A stretch of DNA of 64,000 nucleotides from Chrysomallon squamiferum (taxonomy: Eukaryota > Mollusca > Gastropoda > Neomphalida > Peltospiridae): the NCBI GenBank assembly GCA_012295275.1, contig CM022677.1, positions 3,351,925-3,415,924 of the forward strand, read 5' to 3'. The notes beneath the pieces are model-generated. The model did not search any database and had not been told where the DNA came from. It was given only the letters and a program-made list of their open reading frames with translations. Made by a program: the position numbers and the translations under genes. Position 1 is the first letter of the stretch, and the number at the start of each line of letters is the position of its first letter. This document shows positions 13,467 to 27,300 of the stretch, piece after piece.

Positions 13467-16400
13467 GCATTTTAAATTAGTTGCTCGCTTCCTTACCAAC
13501 TTATCATTATTTAAGTACTTACTTACTTTCTTTCTTAGTTAGATAATTGTTAATGTACTTACTTAGGTTAATATTTACTAACTCACTCGCTTACTTGCTA
13601 ACCTAGGACATTAGTTAAGTAGTTACTTTCATTCTTACTCACATAATTGTAAGTGTACTGACTTGCATTCTCTCTGACTTAGGTACTTGCTTCCTTGCTT
13701 ACTTAGGTCATTATTTACGTAATTACTTAATTTATTTCTTACTTAGATAATTGTTAATGTACTTACTTGCATTCTCACTAAGTAAGTTGCAACCTTGCTT
13801 ACTAAGGTCATTATTTACGTACTTACTTACGTTGTTACTGAGATAATCGTTAATGTACAAATTTTTATTTTCACTTAGTTGCTCGCTTCGTTGCCAACTT
13901 AGATCATTATTTACGTACTTACTTTCTTTCTTTCTTACTTAGATAATTGCTAATGTACTTACTTAGCTTACTAGGTTACTATTTACTAAACTACTCGCTT
14001 ACTTCCTAACCTAGGACATTAGTTAAGTAGTTACTTACATTCTTACTCACATAATTATAAATCTACTGACTTGCATTCTCTCTTACTTAGGTACTTGCTT
14101 CCTTGCTTACTTAGGTCATTATTTAGGTAAGTACTAAATTTATTTCTTACTTAGATAATTGGTAACGTACTTACTTGCATTCTCACTAAGTAAGTTGCAT
14201 TCTTGCTTACTTAGGTCATTATTTACGTACTTACTTACGTTGTTACTGAGATAATTGTTAATGTACAAATTTGCATTTTAAATTAGTTGCTCGCTTCCTT
14301 ACCAACTTATATCATTATTTAAGTACTTACTTACTTTCTTTCTTAGTTAGATAATTGTTAATGTACTTACTTAGGTTAATATTTACTAACTCACTCGCTT
14401 ACTTGCTAACCTAGGACATTAGTTAAGTAGTTACTTTCATTCTTACTCACATAATTGTAAGTGTACTGACTTGCATTCTCTCTGACTTAGGTACTTGCTT
14501 CCTTGCTTACTTAGGTCATTATTTACGTAATTACTTAATTTATTTCTTACTTAGATAATTGTTAATGTACTTACTTGCATTCTCACTAAGTAAGTTGCAA
14601 CAACCTTCTTACTAAGGTCATTATTTATTTACGTACTTACTTACGTTCTTACTGAGATAATTGTTAATGTACAAATTTGTATTTTCACTTAGTTGTTGCT
14701 CGCTTTCGTTGCCAACTTAGATCATTATTTACGTACTTACTTTACTTTTTCTTTCTTACTTAGATAATTGCTAATGTACTTACTTAGGTTACTATTTACT
14801 AAACTACTCGCTTACTTCCTAACCTAGGACATTAGTTAAGTAGTTACTTACATTCTTACTCACATAATTGAAAATCTACTGACTTGCATTCTCTCTTACT
14901 TAGGTACTTGCTTCCTTGCTTACTTAGGTCATTATTTAGGTAAGTACTAAATTTATTTCTTACTTAGATAATTGGTAACGTACTTACTTGCATTCTCACA
15001 AAGTAAGTTGCATTCTTGCTTACTTAGGTCATTATTTACGTACTTACTTACGTTGTTACTGAGATAATTGTTAATGTACAAATTTGCATTTTAAATTAGT
15101 TGCTCGCTTCCTTACCAACTTATATCATTATTTAAGTACTTACTTACTTTCTTTCTTAGTTAGATAATTGTTAATGTACTTACTTAGGTTAATATTTACT
15201 AACTCACTCGCTTACTTGCTAACCTAGGACATTTGTTAAGTAGTTACTTTCATTCTTACTCACATAATTGTAAGTGTACTGACTTGCATTCTCTCTGACT
15301 TAGGTACTTGCTTCCTTGCTTACTTAGGTCATTATTTACGTAATTACTTAATTTATTTCTTAGTTAGATAATTGTTAATGTACTTACTTGCATTCTCACT
15401 AAGTAAGTTGCAACCTTGCTTACTAAGGTCATTATTTACGTACTTACTTACGTTCTTACTGAGATAATCGTTAATGTACAAATTTGTATTTTCACTTAGT
15501 TGCTCGCTTCGTTGCCAAGTTAGATCATTATTTACGTACTTACTTTCTTTCTTTCTTACTTAGATAATTGCTAATGTACTTACTTAGGTTACTATTTACT
15601 AAACTACTCGCTTACTTCCTAACCTAGGACATTAGTTAAGTAGTTACTTACATTCTTACTCACATAATTGAAAATCTACTGACTTGCATTCTCTCTTACT
15701 TAGGTACTTGCTTCCTTGCTTACTTAGGTCATTATTTAGGTAAGTACTAAATTTATTTCTTACTTAGATAATTGGTAACGTACTTACTTGCATTCTCACT
15801 AAGTAAGTTGCATTCTTGCTTACTTAGGTCATTATTAACGTACTTACTTACGTTGTTACTGAGATAATTGTTAATGTACAAATTTGCATTTTAAATTAGT
15901 TGCTCGCTTCCTTACCAACTTATATCATTATTTAAGTACTTACTTACTTTCTTTCTTAGTTAGATAATTGTTAATGTACTTACTTAGGTTAATATTTACT
16001 AACTCACTCGCTTACTTGCTAACCTAGGACATTTGTTAAGTAGTTACTTTCATTCTTACTCACATAATTGTAAGTGTACTGACTTGCATTCTCTCTGACT
16101 TAGGTACTTGCTTCCTTGCTTACTTAGGTCATTATTTACGTAATTACTTAATTTATTTCTTACTTAGATAATTGTTAATGTACTTACATTTTTTGCATTC
16201 TCACTAAGTAAGCAAAACTTACTTTGCTTATTAAGGTCATTATTTTTACGTACTTTTTGAGTTGTTACTGAGATAATTGTTAATGTACAAATTTTATTTT
16301 CACTTAGTTGCTCGCTTCTGTTGCCAACTTAGATTATTTTTATTTACTTACTTATTTTCTTTCTTAGTTAGATAATTGTTAATGTACTTACTTAGGTTAC

Positions 16401-19097
16401 TATTTACTAACTTACTCGCTTACTTGCTAACCTAGGACATTAGTTAAGTAGTTACTTACATTCTTACTCACATAATTATAAATCTACTGACTTGCATTCT
16501 CTCTTACTTAGGTACTTGCTTCCTTGCTTACTTAGGTCATTATTTAGGTAAGTACTAAATTTATTTCTTACTTAGATAATTGGTAACGTACTTACTTGCA
16601 TTCTCACAAAGTAAGTTGCATTGTTGCTTACTTAGGTCATTATTTACGTACTTACTTACGTTGTTACTGAGATAATTGTTAATGTACAAATTTGCATTTT
16701 AAATTAGTTGCTCGCTTCCTTACCAACTTATATCATTATTTAAGTACTTACTTACTTTCTTTCTTAGTTAGATAATTGTTAATGTACTTACTTAGGTTAA
16801 TATTTACTAACTCACTCGCTTACTTGCTAACCTAGGACATTTGTTAAGTAGTTACTTTCATTCTTACTCACATAATTGTAAGTGTACTGACTTGCATTCT
16901 CTCTGACTTAGGTACTTGCTTCCTTGCTTACTTAGGTCATTATTTACGTAATTACTTAATTTATTTCTTACTTAGATAATTGTTAATGTACTTACTTGCA
17001 TTCTCACTAAGTAAGTTGCAACCTTGCTTACTAAGGTCATTATTTACGTACTTACTTACGTTGTTACTGAGATAATTGTTAATGTACAAATTTGTATTTT
17101 CACTTAGTTGCTCGCTTCGTTGCCAACTTAGATCATTATTTACGTACTTACTTACTTTCTTTCTTACTTAGATAATTGCTAATGTACTTACTTAGGTTAC
17201 TATTTACTAACTTACTCGCTTACTTGCTAACCTAGGACATTAGTTAAGTAGTTACTTACATTCTTACTCACATAATTGAAAATCTACTGACTTGCATTCT
17301 CTCTTACTTAGGTACTTGCTTCCTTGCTTACTTAGGTCATTATTTAGGTAAGTACTAAATTTATTTCTTACTTAGATAATTGGTAACGTACTTACTTGCA
17401 TTCTCACAAAGTAAGTTGCATTGTTGCTTACTTAGGTCATTATTTACGTACTTACTTACGTTGTTACTGAGATAATTGTTAATGTACAAATTTGCATTTT
17501 AAATTAGTTGCTCGCTTCCTTACCAACTTATATCATTATTTAAGTACTTACTTACTTTCTTTCTTAGTTAGATAATTGTTAATGTACTTACTTAGGTTAA
17601 TATTTACTAACTCACTCGCTTACTTGCTAACCTAGGACATTAGTTAAGTAGTTACTTTCATTCTTACTCAAATAATTGTAAGTGTACTGATTTGCATTCT
17701 CTCTGACTTAGGTACTTGCTTCCTTGCTTACTTAGGTCATTATTTACGTAATTACTTAATTTATTTCTTACTTAGATAATTGTTAATGTACTTAATTGCA
17801 TTCTCACTAAGTAAGTTGCAACCTTGCTTACTAAGGTCATTATTTACGTACTTACTTACGTTCTTACTGAGATAATCGTTAATGTACAAATTTGTATTTT
17901 CACTTAGTTGCTCGCTTCGTTGCCAACTTAGATCATTATTTACGTACTTACTTTCTTTCTTTCTTACTTAGATAATTGCTAATGTACTTACTTAGGTTAC
18001 TATTTACTAAACTACTCGCTTACTTCCTAACCTAGGACATTAGTTAAGTAGTTACTTACATTCTTACTCACATAATTGAAAATCTACTGACTTGCATTCT
18101 CTCTTACTTAGGTACTTGCTTCCTTGCTTACTTAGGTCATTATTTAGGTAAGTACTAAATTTATTTCTTACTTAGATAATTGGTAACGTACTTACTTGCA
18201 TTCTCACAAAGTAAGTTGCATTGTTGCTTACTTAGGTCATTATTTACGTACTTACTTACGTTGTTACTGAGATAATTGTTAATGTACAAATTTGCATTTT
18301 AAATTAGTTGCTCGCTTCCTTACCAACTTATATCATTATTTAAGTACTTACTTACTTTCTTTCTTAGTTAGATAATTGTTAATGTACTTACTTAGGTTAA
18401 TATTTACTAACTCACTCGCTTACTTGCTAACCTAGGACATTAGTTAAGTAGTTACTTTCATTCTTACTCAAATAATTGTAAGTGTACTGACTTGCATTCT
18501 CTCTGACTTAGGTACTTGCTTCCTTGCTTACTTAGGTCATTATTTACGTAATTACTTAATTTATTTCTTACTTAGATAATTGTTAATGTACTTACTTGCA
18601 TTCTCACTAACTAAGTAAGTTGCAACCTTGCTTACTAAGGTCATTATTTACGTACTTACTTACGTTCTTACTGAGATAATCGTTAATGTACAAATTTGTA
18701 TTTTCACTTAGTTGCTCGCTTCGTTGCCAACTTAGATCATTATTTACGTACTTACTTACTTTCTTTCTTACTTAGATCATTGCTAATGTACTTACTTAGG
18801 TTACTATTTACTAAACTACTCGCTTACTTCCTAACCTAGGACATTAGTTAAGTAGTTACTTACATTCTTACTCACATAATTGAAAATCTACTGACTTGCA
18901 TTCTCTCTTACTTAGGTACTTGCTTCCTTGCTTACTTAGGTCATTATTTAGGTAAGTACTAAATTTATTTCTTACTTAGATAATTGGTAACGTACTTACT
19001 TGCATTCTCACAAAGTAAGTTGCATTGTTGCTTACTTAGGTCATTATTTACGTACTTACTTACGTTGTTACTGAGATAATTGTTAATGTACAAATTT

Positions 19098-19512
19098 GCA
19101 TTTTAAATTAGTTGCTCGCTTCCTTACCAACTTATATCATTATTTTAACGTACTTACTTACTTTCTTTCTTAGTTAGATAATTGTTAATGTACTTACTTA
19201 GGTTAATATTTACTAACTCACTCGCTTACTTGCTAACCTAGGACATTTGTTAAGTAGTTACTTTCATTCTTACTCAAATAATTGTAAGTGTACTGACTTG
19301 CATTCTCTCTGACTTAGGTACTTGCTTCCTTGCTTACTTAGGTTGCTTACTTAGGTCATTATTTACGTAATTACTTAATTTATTTCTTACTTAGATAATT
19401 GTTAATGTACTTACTTGCATTCTCACTAAGTAAGTTGCAACCTTGCTTACTAAGGTCATTATTTACGTACTTACTTACGTTGTTACTGAGATAATCGTTA
19501 ATGTACAAATTT
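19098..19512 (+). repeat. A monomer followed directly by another A (B lost)
   Basis: A markers at 19098 and 19513 are 415 bp apart. The monomer starting at 19513 is A-type from gcattttaaattag on, but its first bases carry the ataatcgttaatg variant found at B starts elsewhere, which places a junction at about 19500-19512. The monomer also contains a short duplication of the ttgcttacttagg word near 19331-19355. Best read as a second unequal-exchange product, near the array edge at the gap. Confidence 0.75.
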
Positions 19513-19766
19513 GCATTTTAAATTAGTTGCTCGCTTCCTTACCAACTTATATCATTATTTAAGTACTTACTTACTTTCTTTCTTAGTTAGATAATTGTTA
19601 ATGTACTTACTTAGGTTAATATTTACTAACTCACTCGCTTACTTGCTAACCTAGGACATTAGTTAAGTAGTTACTTTCATTCTTACTCAAATAATTGTAA
19701 GTGTACTGACTTGCATTCTCTCTGACTTAGGTACTTGCTTCCTTGCTTACTTAGGTCATTATTTAC

Positions 19767-19797
19767 ATCATGCCACCACTAAATGCCACCACTTGCC
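19767..19797. other. Non-satellite seam at the left edge of gap 1
   Basis: The satellite stops mid-subunit after attattta-c. The last 31 bases before the N run are unrelated GC-richer sequence containing an 11-bp direct repeat, ATGCCACCACT, at 19770-19780 and 19783-19793. Nothing like it occurs elsewhere in the array. It may be the beginning of an interrupting sequence or a low-quality contig end. Confidence 0.75.
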
Positions 19798-19997
19798 NNN
19801 NNNNNNNNNNNNNNNNNNNNNNNNNNNNNNNNNNNNNNNNNNNNNNNNNNNNNNNNNNNNNNNNNNNNNNNNNNNNNNNNNNNNNNNNNNNNNNNNNNNN
19901 NNNNNNNNNNNNNNNNNNNNNNNNNNNNNNNNNNNNNNNNNNNNNNNNNNNNNNNNNNNNNNNNNNNNNNNNNNNNNNNNNNNNNNNNNNNNNNNNN
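19798..19997. other. Assembly gap 1 (200 N)
   Basis: Run of exactly 200 N, so the size is probably a placeholder. Satellite orientation is opposite on its two sides. Open frames reported across it are artefacts of N. Confidence 0.99.
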
Positions 19998-21221
19998 GAG
20001 AATGCAAGTAAGTACGTTACCAATTATCTAAGTAAGAAATAAATTTAGTACTTACCTAAATAATGACCTAAGTAAGCAAGGAAGCAAGTACCTAAGTAAG
20101 AGAGAATGCAAGTCAGTAGATTTACAATTATGTGAGTAAGAATGTAAGTAACTACTTAACTAATGTCCTAGGTTAGCAAGTAAGCGAGTAAGTTAGTAAA
20201 TAGTAACCTAAGTAAGTACATTAGCAATTATCTAAGTAAGAAAGAAAGTAAGTAAATAATGATCTAAAGTAAGTAAGTACGTAAATAATGATCTAAATAA
20301 TGATCTAAGTTGAGCAACTAAGTGAAAATACAAATTTGTACATTAACAATTATCTCAGTAAGAACGTAAGTAAGTACGTAAATAATGACCTTAGTAAGCA
20401 AGGTTGCAACTTACTTAGTGAGAATGCAAGTAAGTACATTAACAATTATCTAAGTAAGAAATAAATTAAGTAATTACGTAAATAATGACCTAAGTAAGCA
20501 AGGAAGCAAGTACCTAAGTCAGAGAGAATGCAAGTCAGTACACTTACAATTATGTGAGTAAGAATGAAAGTAACTACTTAACAAATGTCCTAGGTTAGCA
20601 AGTAAGCGAGTGAGTTAGTAAATATTAACCTAAGTAAGTACATTAACAATTATCTAACTAAGAAAGAAAGGAAGTAAGTACTTAAATAATGATCTAAGTT
20701 GGTAAGGAAGCGAGCAACTAATTTAAAATGCAAATTTGTACATTAACAATTATCTCAGTAACAACGTAAGTAAGTACGTAAATAATGACCTAAGTAAGCA
20801 AGAATGCAACTTACTTAGTGAGAATGCAAGTAAGTACGTTACCAATTATCTAAGTAAGAAATAAATTTAGTACTTACCTAAATAATGACCTAAGTAAGCA
20901 AGGAAGCAAGTACCTAAGTAAGAGAGAATGCAAGTCAGTAGATTTATAATTATGTGAGTAAGAATGTAAGTAACTACTTAACTAATGTCCTAGGTTAGGA
21001 AGTAAGCGAGTAAGTTAGTAAATAGTAACCTAAGTAAGTACATTAGCAATTATCTAAGTAAGAAAGAAAGTAAGTAAGTACGTAAATAATGATCTAAGTT
21101 GGCAACGAAGCGAGCAACTAAGTGAAAATACAAATTTGTACATTAACAATTATCTCAGTAAGAACGTAAGTAAGTACGTAAATAATGACCTTAGTAAGCA
21201 AGGTTGCAACTTACTTAGTGA

Positions 21222-21330
21222 GACTTAGTAAGAAAAAGAAAAAATTAACAATTGCAAAAGTACATTAACAATTATTAGTGAGTAAATTAAGAAATGCAAA
21301 ATTACAAAATTATTAAGAATGCAAGTAAAG
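21222..21330. repeat. Scrambled patch inside otherwise clean satellite
   Basis: Between two regular units lies roughly 90 bp of A-rich, rearranged satellite words (aagaaaaagaaaaaattaac, repeated attaacaatt, gaaatgcaaaattac). The A-to-A step across it is 892 bp (20721 to 21613) instead of 800, which matches the extra length. The flanks are intact on both sides. Confidence 0.7.
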
Positions 21331-24300
21331 TTTACAATTATCTAAGTAAGAAATAAATTAAGTAATTACGTAAATAATGACCTAAGTAAGCAAGGAAGCA
21401 AGTACCTAAGTCAGAGAGAATGCAAGTCAGTACACTTACAATTATGTGAGTAAGAATGAAAGTAACTACTTAACTAATGTCCTAGGTTAGCAAGTAAGCG
21501 AGTGAGTTAGTAAATATTAACCTAAGTAAGTACATTAACAATTATCTAACTAAGAAAGAAAGGAAGTAAGTACTTAAATAATGATCTAAGTTGGTAAGGA
21601 AGCGAGCAACTAATTTAAAATGCAAATTTGTACATTAACAATTATCTCAGTAACAACGTAAGTAAGTACGTAAATAATGACCTAAGTAAGCAAGAATGCA
21701 ACTTACTTAGTGAGAATGCAAGTAAGTACGTTACCAATTATCTAAGTAAGAAATAAATTTAGTACTTACCTAAATAATGACCTAAGTAAGCAAGGAAGCA
21801 AGTACCTAAGTAAGAGAGAATGCAAGTCAGTAGATTTACAATTATGTGAGTAAGAATGTAAGTAACTACTTAACTAATGTCCTAGGTTAGCAAGTAAGCG
21901 AGTAAGTTAGTAAATAGTAACCTAAGTAAGTACATTAGCAATGATCTAAGTAACAAAGAAAGTAAGTAAGTACGTAAATAATGATCTAAGTTGGCAACGA
22001 AGCGAGCAACTAAGTGAAAATACAAATTTGTACATTAACAATTATCTCAGTAACAACGTAAGTAAGTACGTAAATAATGACCTTAGTAAGCAAGGTTGCA
22101 ACTTACTTAGTGAGAATGCAAGTAAGTACGTTAACAATTATCTAAGTAAGAAATAAATTAAGTAATTACGTAAATAATGACCTAAGTAAGCAAGGAAGCA
22201 AGTACCTAAGTCAGAGAGAATGCAAGTCAGTACATTTACAATTATGTGAGTAAGAATGAAAGTAACTACTTAACTAATGTCCTAGGTTAGCAAGTAAGTA
22301 AGTTAGTTAGTAACCTAAGTAAATAGTAACCTAAGTAAGTACATTAACAATTATCTAATCTAAGTAAGAAAGAAAGAAAGTAAGTACGTAAATAATGATC
22401 TAAGTTGGCAACGAAGCGAGCAACTAAGTGAAAATACAAATTTGTACATTAACAATTATCTCAGTAACAACGTAAGTAAGTACGTAAATAATGACCTTAG
22501 TAAGCAAGGTTGCAACTTACTTAGTGAGAATGCAAGTAAGTACATTAACAATTATCTAAGTAAGAAATAAATTAAGTAATTACGTAAATAATGACCTAAG
22601 TAAGCAAGGAAGCAAGTACCTAAGTCAGAGAGAATGCAAGTCAGTACACTTACAATTATGTGAGTAAGAATGAAAGTAACTACTTAACAAATGTCCTAGG
22701 TTAGCAAGTAAGCGAGTGAGTTAGTAAATATTAACCTAAGTAAGTACATTAACAATTATCTAACTAAGAAAGAAAGTAAGTAAGTACTTAAATAATGATC
22801 TAAGTTGGTAAGGAAGCGAGCAACTAATTTAAAATGCAAATTTGTACATTAACAATTATCTCAGTAACAACGTAAGTAAGTACGTAAATAATGACCTTAG
22901 TAAGCAAGGTTGCAACTTACTTAGTGAGAATGCAAGTAAGTACATTAACAATTATCTAAGTAAGAAATAAATTAAGTAATTACGTAAATAATGACCTAAG
23001 TAAGCAAGGAAGCAAGTACCTAAGTCAGAGAGAATGCAAGTCAGTACACTTACAATTATGTGAGTAAGAATGAAAGTAACTACTTAACAAATGTCCTAGG
23101 TTAGCAAGTAAGCGAGTGAGTTAGTAAATATTAACCTAAGTAAGTACATTAACAATTATCTAACTAAGAAAGAAAGGAAGTAAGTACTTAAATAATGATC
23201 TAAGTTGGTAAGGAAGCGAGCAACTAATTTAAAATGCAAATTTGTACATTAACAATTATCTCAGTAACAACGTAAGTAAGTACGTAAATAATGACCTAAG
23301 TAAGCAAGAATGCAACTTACTTAGTGAGAATGCAAGTAAGTACGTTACCAATTATCTAAGTAAGAAATAAATTTAGTACTTACCTAAATAATGACCTAAG
23401 TAAGCAAGGAAGCAAGTACCTAAGTAAGAGAGAATGCAAGTCAGTAGATTTATAATTATGTGAGTAAGAATGTAAGTAACTACTTAACTAATGTCCTAGG
23501 TTAGCAAGTAAGCGAGTAAGTTAGTAAATAGTAACCTAAGTAAGTACATTAGCAATTATCTAAGTAAGAAAGAAAGAAAGTAAGTACGTAAATAATGATC
23601 TAAGTTGGCAACGAAGCGAGCAACTAAGTGAAAATACAAATTTGTACATTAACAATTATCTCAGTAAGAACGTAAGTAAGTACGTAAATAATGACCTTAG
23701 TAAGCAAGGTTGCAACTTACTTAGTGAGAATGCAAGTAAGTACATTAACAATTATCTAAGTAAGAAATAAATTAAGTAATTACGTAAATAATGACCTAAG
23801 TAAGCAAGGAAGCAAGTACCTAAGTAAGAGAGAATGCAAGTCAGTACACTTACAATTATGTGAGTAAGAATGAAAGTAACTACTTAACAAATGTCCTAGG
23901 TTAGCAAGTAAGCGAGTGAGTTAGTAAATATTAACCTAAGTAAGTACATTAACAATTATCTAACTAAGAAAGAAAGTAAGTAAGTACTTAAATAATGATC
24001 TAAGTTGGTAAGGAAGCGAGCAACTAATTTAAAATGCAAATTTGTACATTAACAATTATCTCAGTAACAACGTAAGTAAGTACGTAAATAATGACCTAAG
24101 TAAGCAAGAATGCAACTTACTTAGTGAGAATGCAAGTAAGTACGTTACCAATTATCTAAGTAAGAAATAAATTTAGTACTTACCTAAATAATGACCTAAG
24201 TAAGCAAAGCAAGGAAGCAAGTACCTAAGTAAAGAGAGAATGCAAGTCAGTAGATTTATAATTATGTGAGTAAGAATGTAAGTAACTACTTAACTAATGT

Positions 24301-27300
24301 CCTAGGTTAGTTAAGTAGTAAGCGAGTAAGTTAGTAAATAGTAACCTAAGTAAGTACATTAGCAATTATCTAAGTAAGACAAAGAAAGTAAGTAAGTACG
24401 TAAATAATGATCTAAGTTGGCAACGAAGCGAGCAACTAAGTGAAAATACAAATTTGTACATTAACAATTATCTCAGTAACAACGTAAGTAAGTACGTAAA
24501 TAATGACCTTAGTAAGCAAGGTTGCAACTTACTTAGTGAGAATAAAGAATATAAGTAATTAACATTAACAATTATCTAAGTAAGAAATAAATTAAGTAAT
24601 TACGTAAATAATGACCTAAGTAAGCAAGGAAGCAAGTACCTAAGTCAGAGAGAATGCAAGTCAGTACACTTACAATTATGTGAGTAAGAATGAAAGTAAC
24701 TACTTAACAAATGTCCTAGGTTAGCAAGTAAGCGAGTGAGTTAGTAAATATTAACCTAAGTAAGTACATTAACAATTATCTAACTAAGAAAGAAAGGAAG
24801 TAAGTACTTAAATAATGATCTAAGTTGGTAAGGAAGCGAGCAACTAATTTAAAATGCAAATTTGTACATTAACAATTATCTCAGTAACAACGTAAGTAAG
24901 TACGTAAATAATGACCTAAGTAAGCAAGAATGCAACTTACTTAGTGAGAATGCAAGTAAGTACGTTACCAATTATCTAAGTAAGAAATAAATTTAGTACT
25001 TACCTAAATAATGACCTAAGTAAGCAAGGAAGCAAGTACCTAAGTAAGAGAGAATGCAAGTCAGTAGATTTACAATTATGTGAGTAAGAATGTAAGTAAC
25101 TACTTAACTAATGTCCTAGGTTAGCAAGTAAGCGAGTAGTTTAGTAAATAGTAACCTAAGTAAGTACATTAGCAATTATCTAAGTAAGAAAGAAAGTAAG
25201 TAAGTACGTAAATAATGATCTAAGTTGGCAACGAAGCGAGCAACTAAGTGAAAATACAAATTTGTACATTAACAATTATCTCAGTAAGTAACAACGTAAG
25301 TAAGTACGTAAATAATGACCTTAGTAAGCAAGGTTGCAACTTACTTAGTGAGAATGCAAGTAAGTACATTAACAATTATCTAAGTAAGAAATAAATTAAG
25401 TAATTACGTAAATAATGACCTAAGTAAGCAAGGAAGCAAGTACCTAAGTCAGAGAGAATGCAAGTCAGTACATTTACAATTATGTGAGTAAGAATGAAAG
25501 TAACTACTTAACTAATGTCCTAGGTTAGCAAGTAAGCGAGTGAGTTAGTAAATAGTAACCTAAGTAAGTACATTAACAATTATCTAACTAAGAAAGAAAG
25601 TAAGTAAGTACGTAAATAATGATCTAAGTTGGCAACGAAGCGAGCAACTAAGTGAAAATACAAATTTGTACATTAACAATTATCTCAGTAACAACGTAAG
25701 TAAGTACGTAAATAATGACCTTAGTAAGCAAGGTTGCAACTTACTTAGTGAGAATGCAAGTAAGTACATTAACAATTATCTAAGTAAGAAATAAATTAAG
25801 TAATTACGTAAATAATGACCTAAGTAAGCAAGGAAGCAAGTACCTAAGTCAGAGAGAATGCAAGTCAGTACACTTACAATTATGTGAGTAAGAATGAAAG
25901 TAACTACTTAACAAATGTCCTAGGTTAGCAAGTAAGCGAGTGAGTTAGTAAATATTAACCTAAGTAAGTACATTAACAATTATCTAACTAAGAAAGAAAG
26001 TAAGTAAGTACTTAAATAATGATCTAAGTTGGTAAGGAAGCGAGCAACTAATTTAAAATGCAAATTTGTACATTAACAATTATCTCAGTAACAACGTAAG
26101 TAAGTACGTAAATAATGACCTAAGTAAGCAAGAATGCAACTTACTTTTAGTGAGAATGCAAGTAAGTACGTTACCAATTATCTAAGTAAGAAATAAATTT
26201 AGTACTTACCTAAATAATGACCTAAGTAAGCAAGGAAGCAAGTACCTAAGTAAAGAGAGAGAATGCAAGTCAGTAGATTTATAATTATGTGAGTAAGAAT
26301 GTAAGTAACTACTTAACTAATGTCCTAGGTTAGCAAGTAAGCGAGTAAGTTAGTAAATAGTAACCTAAGTAAGTACATTAGCAATTATCTAAGTAAGAAA
26401 GAAAGAAAGTAAGTACGTAAATAATGATCTAAGTTGGCAACGAAGCGAGCAACTAAGTGAAAATACAAATTTGTACATTAACAATTATCTCAGTAAGAAC
26501 GTAAGTAAGTACGTAAATAATGACCTTAGTAAGCAAGGTTGCAACTTACTTAGTGAGAATGCAAGTAAGTACATTAACAATTATCTAAGTAAGAAATAAA
26601 TTAAGTAATTACGTAAATAATGACCTAAGTAAGCAAGGAAGCAAGTACCTAAGTCAGAGAGAATGCAAGTCAGTACACTTACAATTATGTGAGTAAGAAT
26701 GAAAGTAACTACTTAACAAATGTCCTAGGTTAGCAAGTAAGCGAGTGAGTTAGTAAATATTAACCTAAGTAAGTACATTAACAATTATCTAACTAAGAAA
26801 GAAAGGAAGTAAGTACTTAAATAATGATCTAAGTTGGTAAGGAAGCGAGCAACTAATTTAAAATGCAAATTTGTACATTAACAATTATCTCAGTAACAAC
26901 GTAAGTAAGTACGTAAATAATGACCTAAGTAAGCAAGAATGCAACTTACTTAGTGAGAATGCAAGTAAGTACGTTACCAATTATCTAAGTAAGAAATAAA
27001 TTTAGTACTTACCTAAATAATGACCTAAGTAAGCAAGGAAGCAAGTACCTAAGTAAGAGAGAATGCAAGTCAGTAGATTTATAATTATGTGAGTAAGAAT
27101 GTAAGTAACTACTTAACTAATGTCCTAGGTTAGGAAGTAAGCGAGTAGTTTAGTAAATAGTAACCTAAGTAAGTACATTAGCAATTATCTAAGTAAGAAA
27201 GAAAGTAAGTAAGTACGTAAATAATGATCTAAGTTGGCAACGAAGCGAGCAACTAAGTGAAAATACAAATTTGTACATTAACAATTATCTCAGTAAGAAG

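Larger units (their letters stand above)
1..19766 (+). repeat. Left satellite array, T-rich strand on +
   Basis: Continuous tandem satellite that is already mid-unit at position 1, so it runs off the left edge. The word gcattttaaattag, diagnostic of the A monomer, recurs at 10661, 11464, 12264, 13067, 14273, 15086, 15886, 16694, 17494, 18294 and 19098, mostly 800-813 bp apart. Between the A copies lie B monomers marked by tttcacttagttgctc. Each 400-bp monomer has four related subunits of about 100 bp, and each subunit opens with a form of ttacttagataattgttaat and ends near aggtcattatttacgtactt. Stops are dense in every frame, so the short T-rich open frames are not genes. About 49 monomers of 400 bp fit here. 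The family is not one I can name. Confidence 0.97.

Noticed and set aside
19763-20042. Open frames spanning gap 1, and likewise 53762-54109 at gap 2
   Set aside because: Their length is made of N.
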